In this document: positions 5,717 through 5,892 of the stretch, piece after piece | Layout of the letters: each line of letters begins with the position of its first letter | Numbering within the stretch: position 1 is the stretch's first letter | Assembly (NCBI GenBank): GCA_946633495.1 | Contig: CAMPAX010000152.1 | Coordinates: forward strand, 1 to 5,892 | DNA: 5,892 bases | Source: an uncultured Lachnospiraceae bacterium | Lineage (GTDB): Bacteria > Bacillota > Clostridia > Lachnospirales > Lachnospiraceae | Reading direction: 5' to 3' | Made by a program: the position numbers and the translations under genes | Notes under the pieces: generated by a model | Seen by the model: only the letters and a program-made list of their open reading frames with translations | The model's database searches: none | Told to the model about the DNA's origin: nothing

Positions 5717-5722
5717 CCTGCC
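5708..5722 (+). repeat. Small hairpin with the stop codon in its loop
   Basis: GGCAGG (5708-5713) and CCTGCC (5717-5722) form a perfect 6-base-pair GC-rich stem. The three loop bases are the TAA stop codon (5714-5716) of the 598-residue gene. No T tract follows, so termination would be weak at best; it may instead mark or protect the mRNA 3' end. Confidence 0.5.
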
Positions 5723-5781
5723 TCGAAGCAGCGGTGGAGCCAAAGCAGATGACCCGGTTCGGGAATTCATGTAAAAAACAG

Positions 5782-5809
5782 TAGATTTTTCAAAATGATA
5801 TGATATAAT
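5782..5809 (+). promoter_or_regulatory. Extended -10 promoter for tRNA-Gly
   Basis: A perfect -10 box TATAAT (5804-5809) is preceded by TG one base upstream (5801-5802), which makes an extended -10 element. The best -35 match is weak (TAGATT at 5782-5787, 3 of 6, 16-base spacer), as is common with extended -10 promoters. Transcription would start near 5816, about 5 bases before the tRNA. Confidence 0.75.
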
Positions 5810-5820
5810 ATGTCTTGCGT

Positions 5821-5891
5821 GCGAATATGGTGTAATGGTAACACGTCTGCTTCCCAAGCAGGAAATGCGGGTTCGATTCCCGTTATTCGCT
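5821..5891 (+). tRNA. tRNA-Gly (anticodon CCC)
   Basis: The acceptor strand GCGAATA (5821-5827) pairs perfectly with TATTCGC (5884-5890), and the discriminator base is T at 5891. The anticodon stem TCTGC (5846-5850) pairs with GCAGG (5858-5862) around the loop TTCCCAA, placing the anticodon CCC at 5853-5855; it reads GGG. The T loop GTTCGAT lies in GCGGGTTCGATTCCCGT. The next base, 5892, is T, so CCA is not encoded and must be added by nucleotidyltransferase. The length of 71 bases is typical for bacterial tRNA-Gly. Confidence 0.96.
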
Positions 5892-5892
5892 T

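Noticed and set aside
5753..5763. Inverted repeat CCCG/CGGG as a terminator for the cluster
   Set aside because: Only 4 base pairs and no T run directly after; too weak to call.
5036..5857. A 273-codon minus-strand open frame opposite the end of the 598-residue gene and into tRNA-Gly
   Set aside because: It would begin within the tRNA-Gly gene and runs antisense to a gene with good start signals; no ribosome binding site is seen.
1..5892. CRISPR arrays, insertion sequences, attachment-site repeats
   Set aside because: No regularly spaced direct repeats, transposase or integrase motifs, or terminal inverted repeats are visible on either strand.

Overview
The window looks like a chromosomal segment from a Gram-positive Bacillota, most likely a Clostridia/Lachnospiraceae-type gut anaerobe. 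The evidence is strong AAAGGAG-type ribosome binding sites ahead of almost every gene, sigma-A-like promoters with 17-base spacers, a tRNA-Gly with no encoded CCA, and a PlsC protein that resembles clostridial acyltransferases by eye. No marker gene fixes the genus.

Layout. At the left edge, on the minus strand, lies the 5' part of a tRNA-Ser (anticodon CGA) cut by the window, with its own near-consensus promoter. Next, also on the minus strand, is a full PlsC-family acyltransferase (191-1045). A 290-base divergent region separates it from four plus-strand genes: a ClpX-like AAA+ ATPase without the zinc-binding domain (1336-2340), a 118-residue protein (2418-2774), a 350-residue protein (2864-3916) and a 598-residue protein (3920-5716). 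I recognise none of the last three. The window ends with a tRNA-Gly (anticodon CCC) and its promoter.

How the genes may work together. The four plus-strand genes are collinear and closely spaced. The last two are separated by only 3 bases, and the ribosome binding site of the 598-residue gene abuts the stop codon of the 350-residue gene. The ATPase retains Walker A, Walker B, arginine finger and sensor 2. It also has an LGF tripeptide where ClpX carries the IGF loop that docks ClpP. Its pore loop is changed (GWKG in place of GYVG) and it has no ClpX zinc domain. The inference is a specialised unfoldase or remodelling ATPase encoded with dedicated partners, adaptors or substrates, which may be an undescribed system. 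The sequence does not show what process it serves. There are no transposases, integrases, phage structural genes, nucleases or CRISPR repeats, so a defence or mobile-element role is not supported directly.

Regulation appears layered. A very strong promoter overlaps the stop codon of the 118-residue gene and would give separate transcription of the last two genes. A perfect hairpin covers the stop codon of the ATPase gene. A short inverted repeat encloses the ATPase ribosome binding site.
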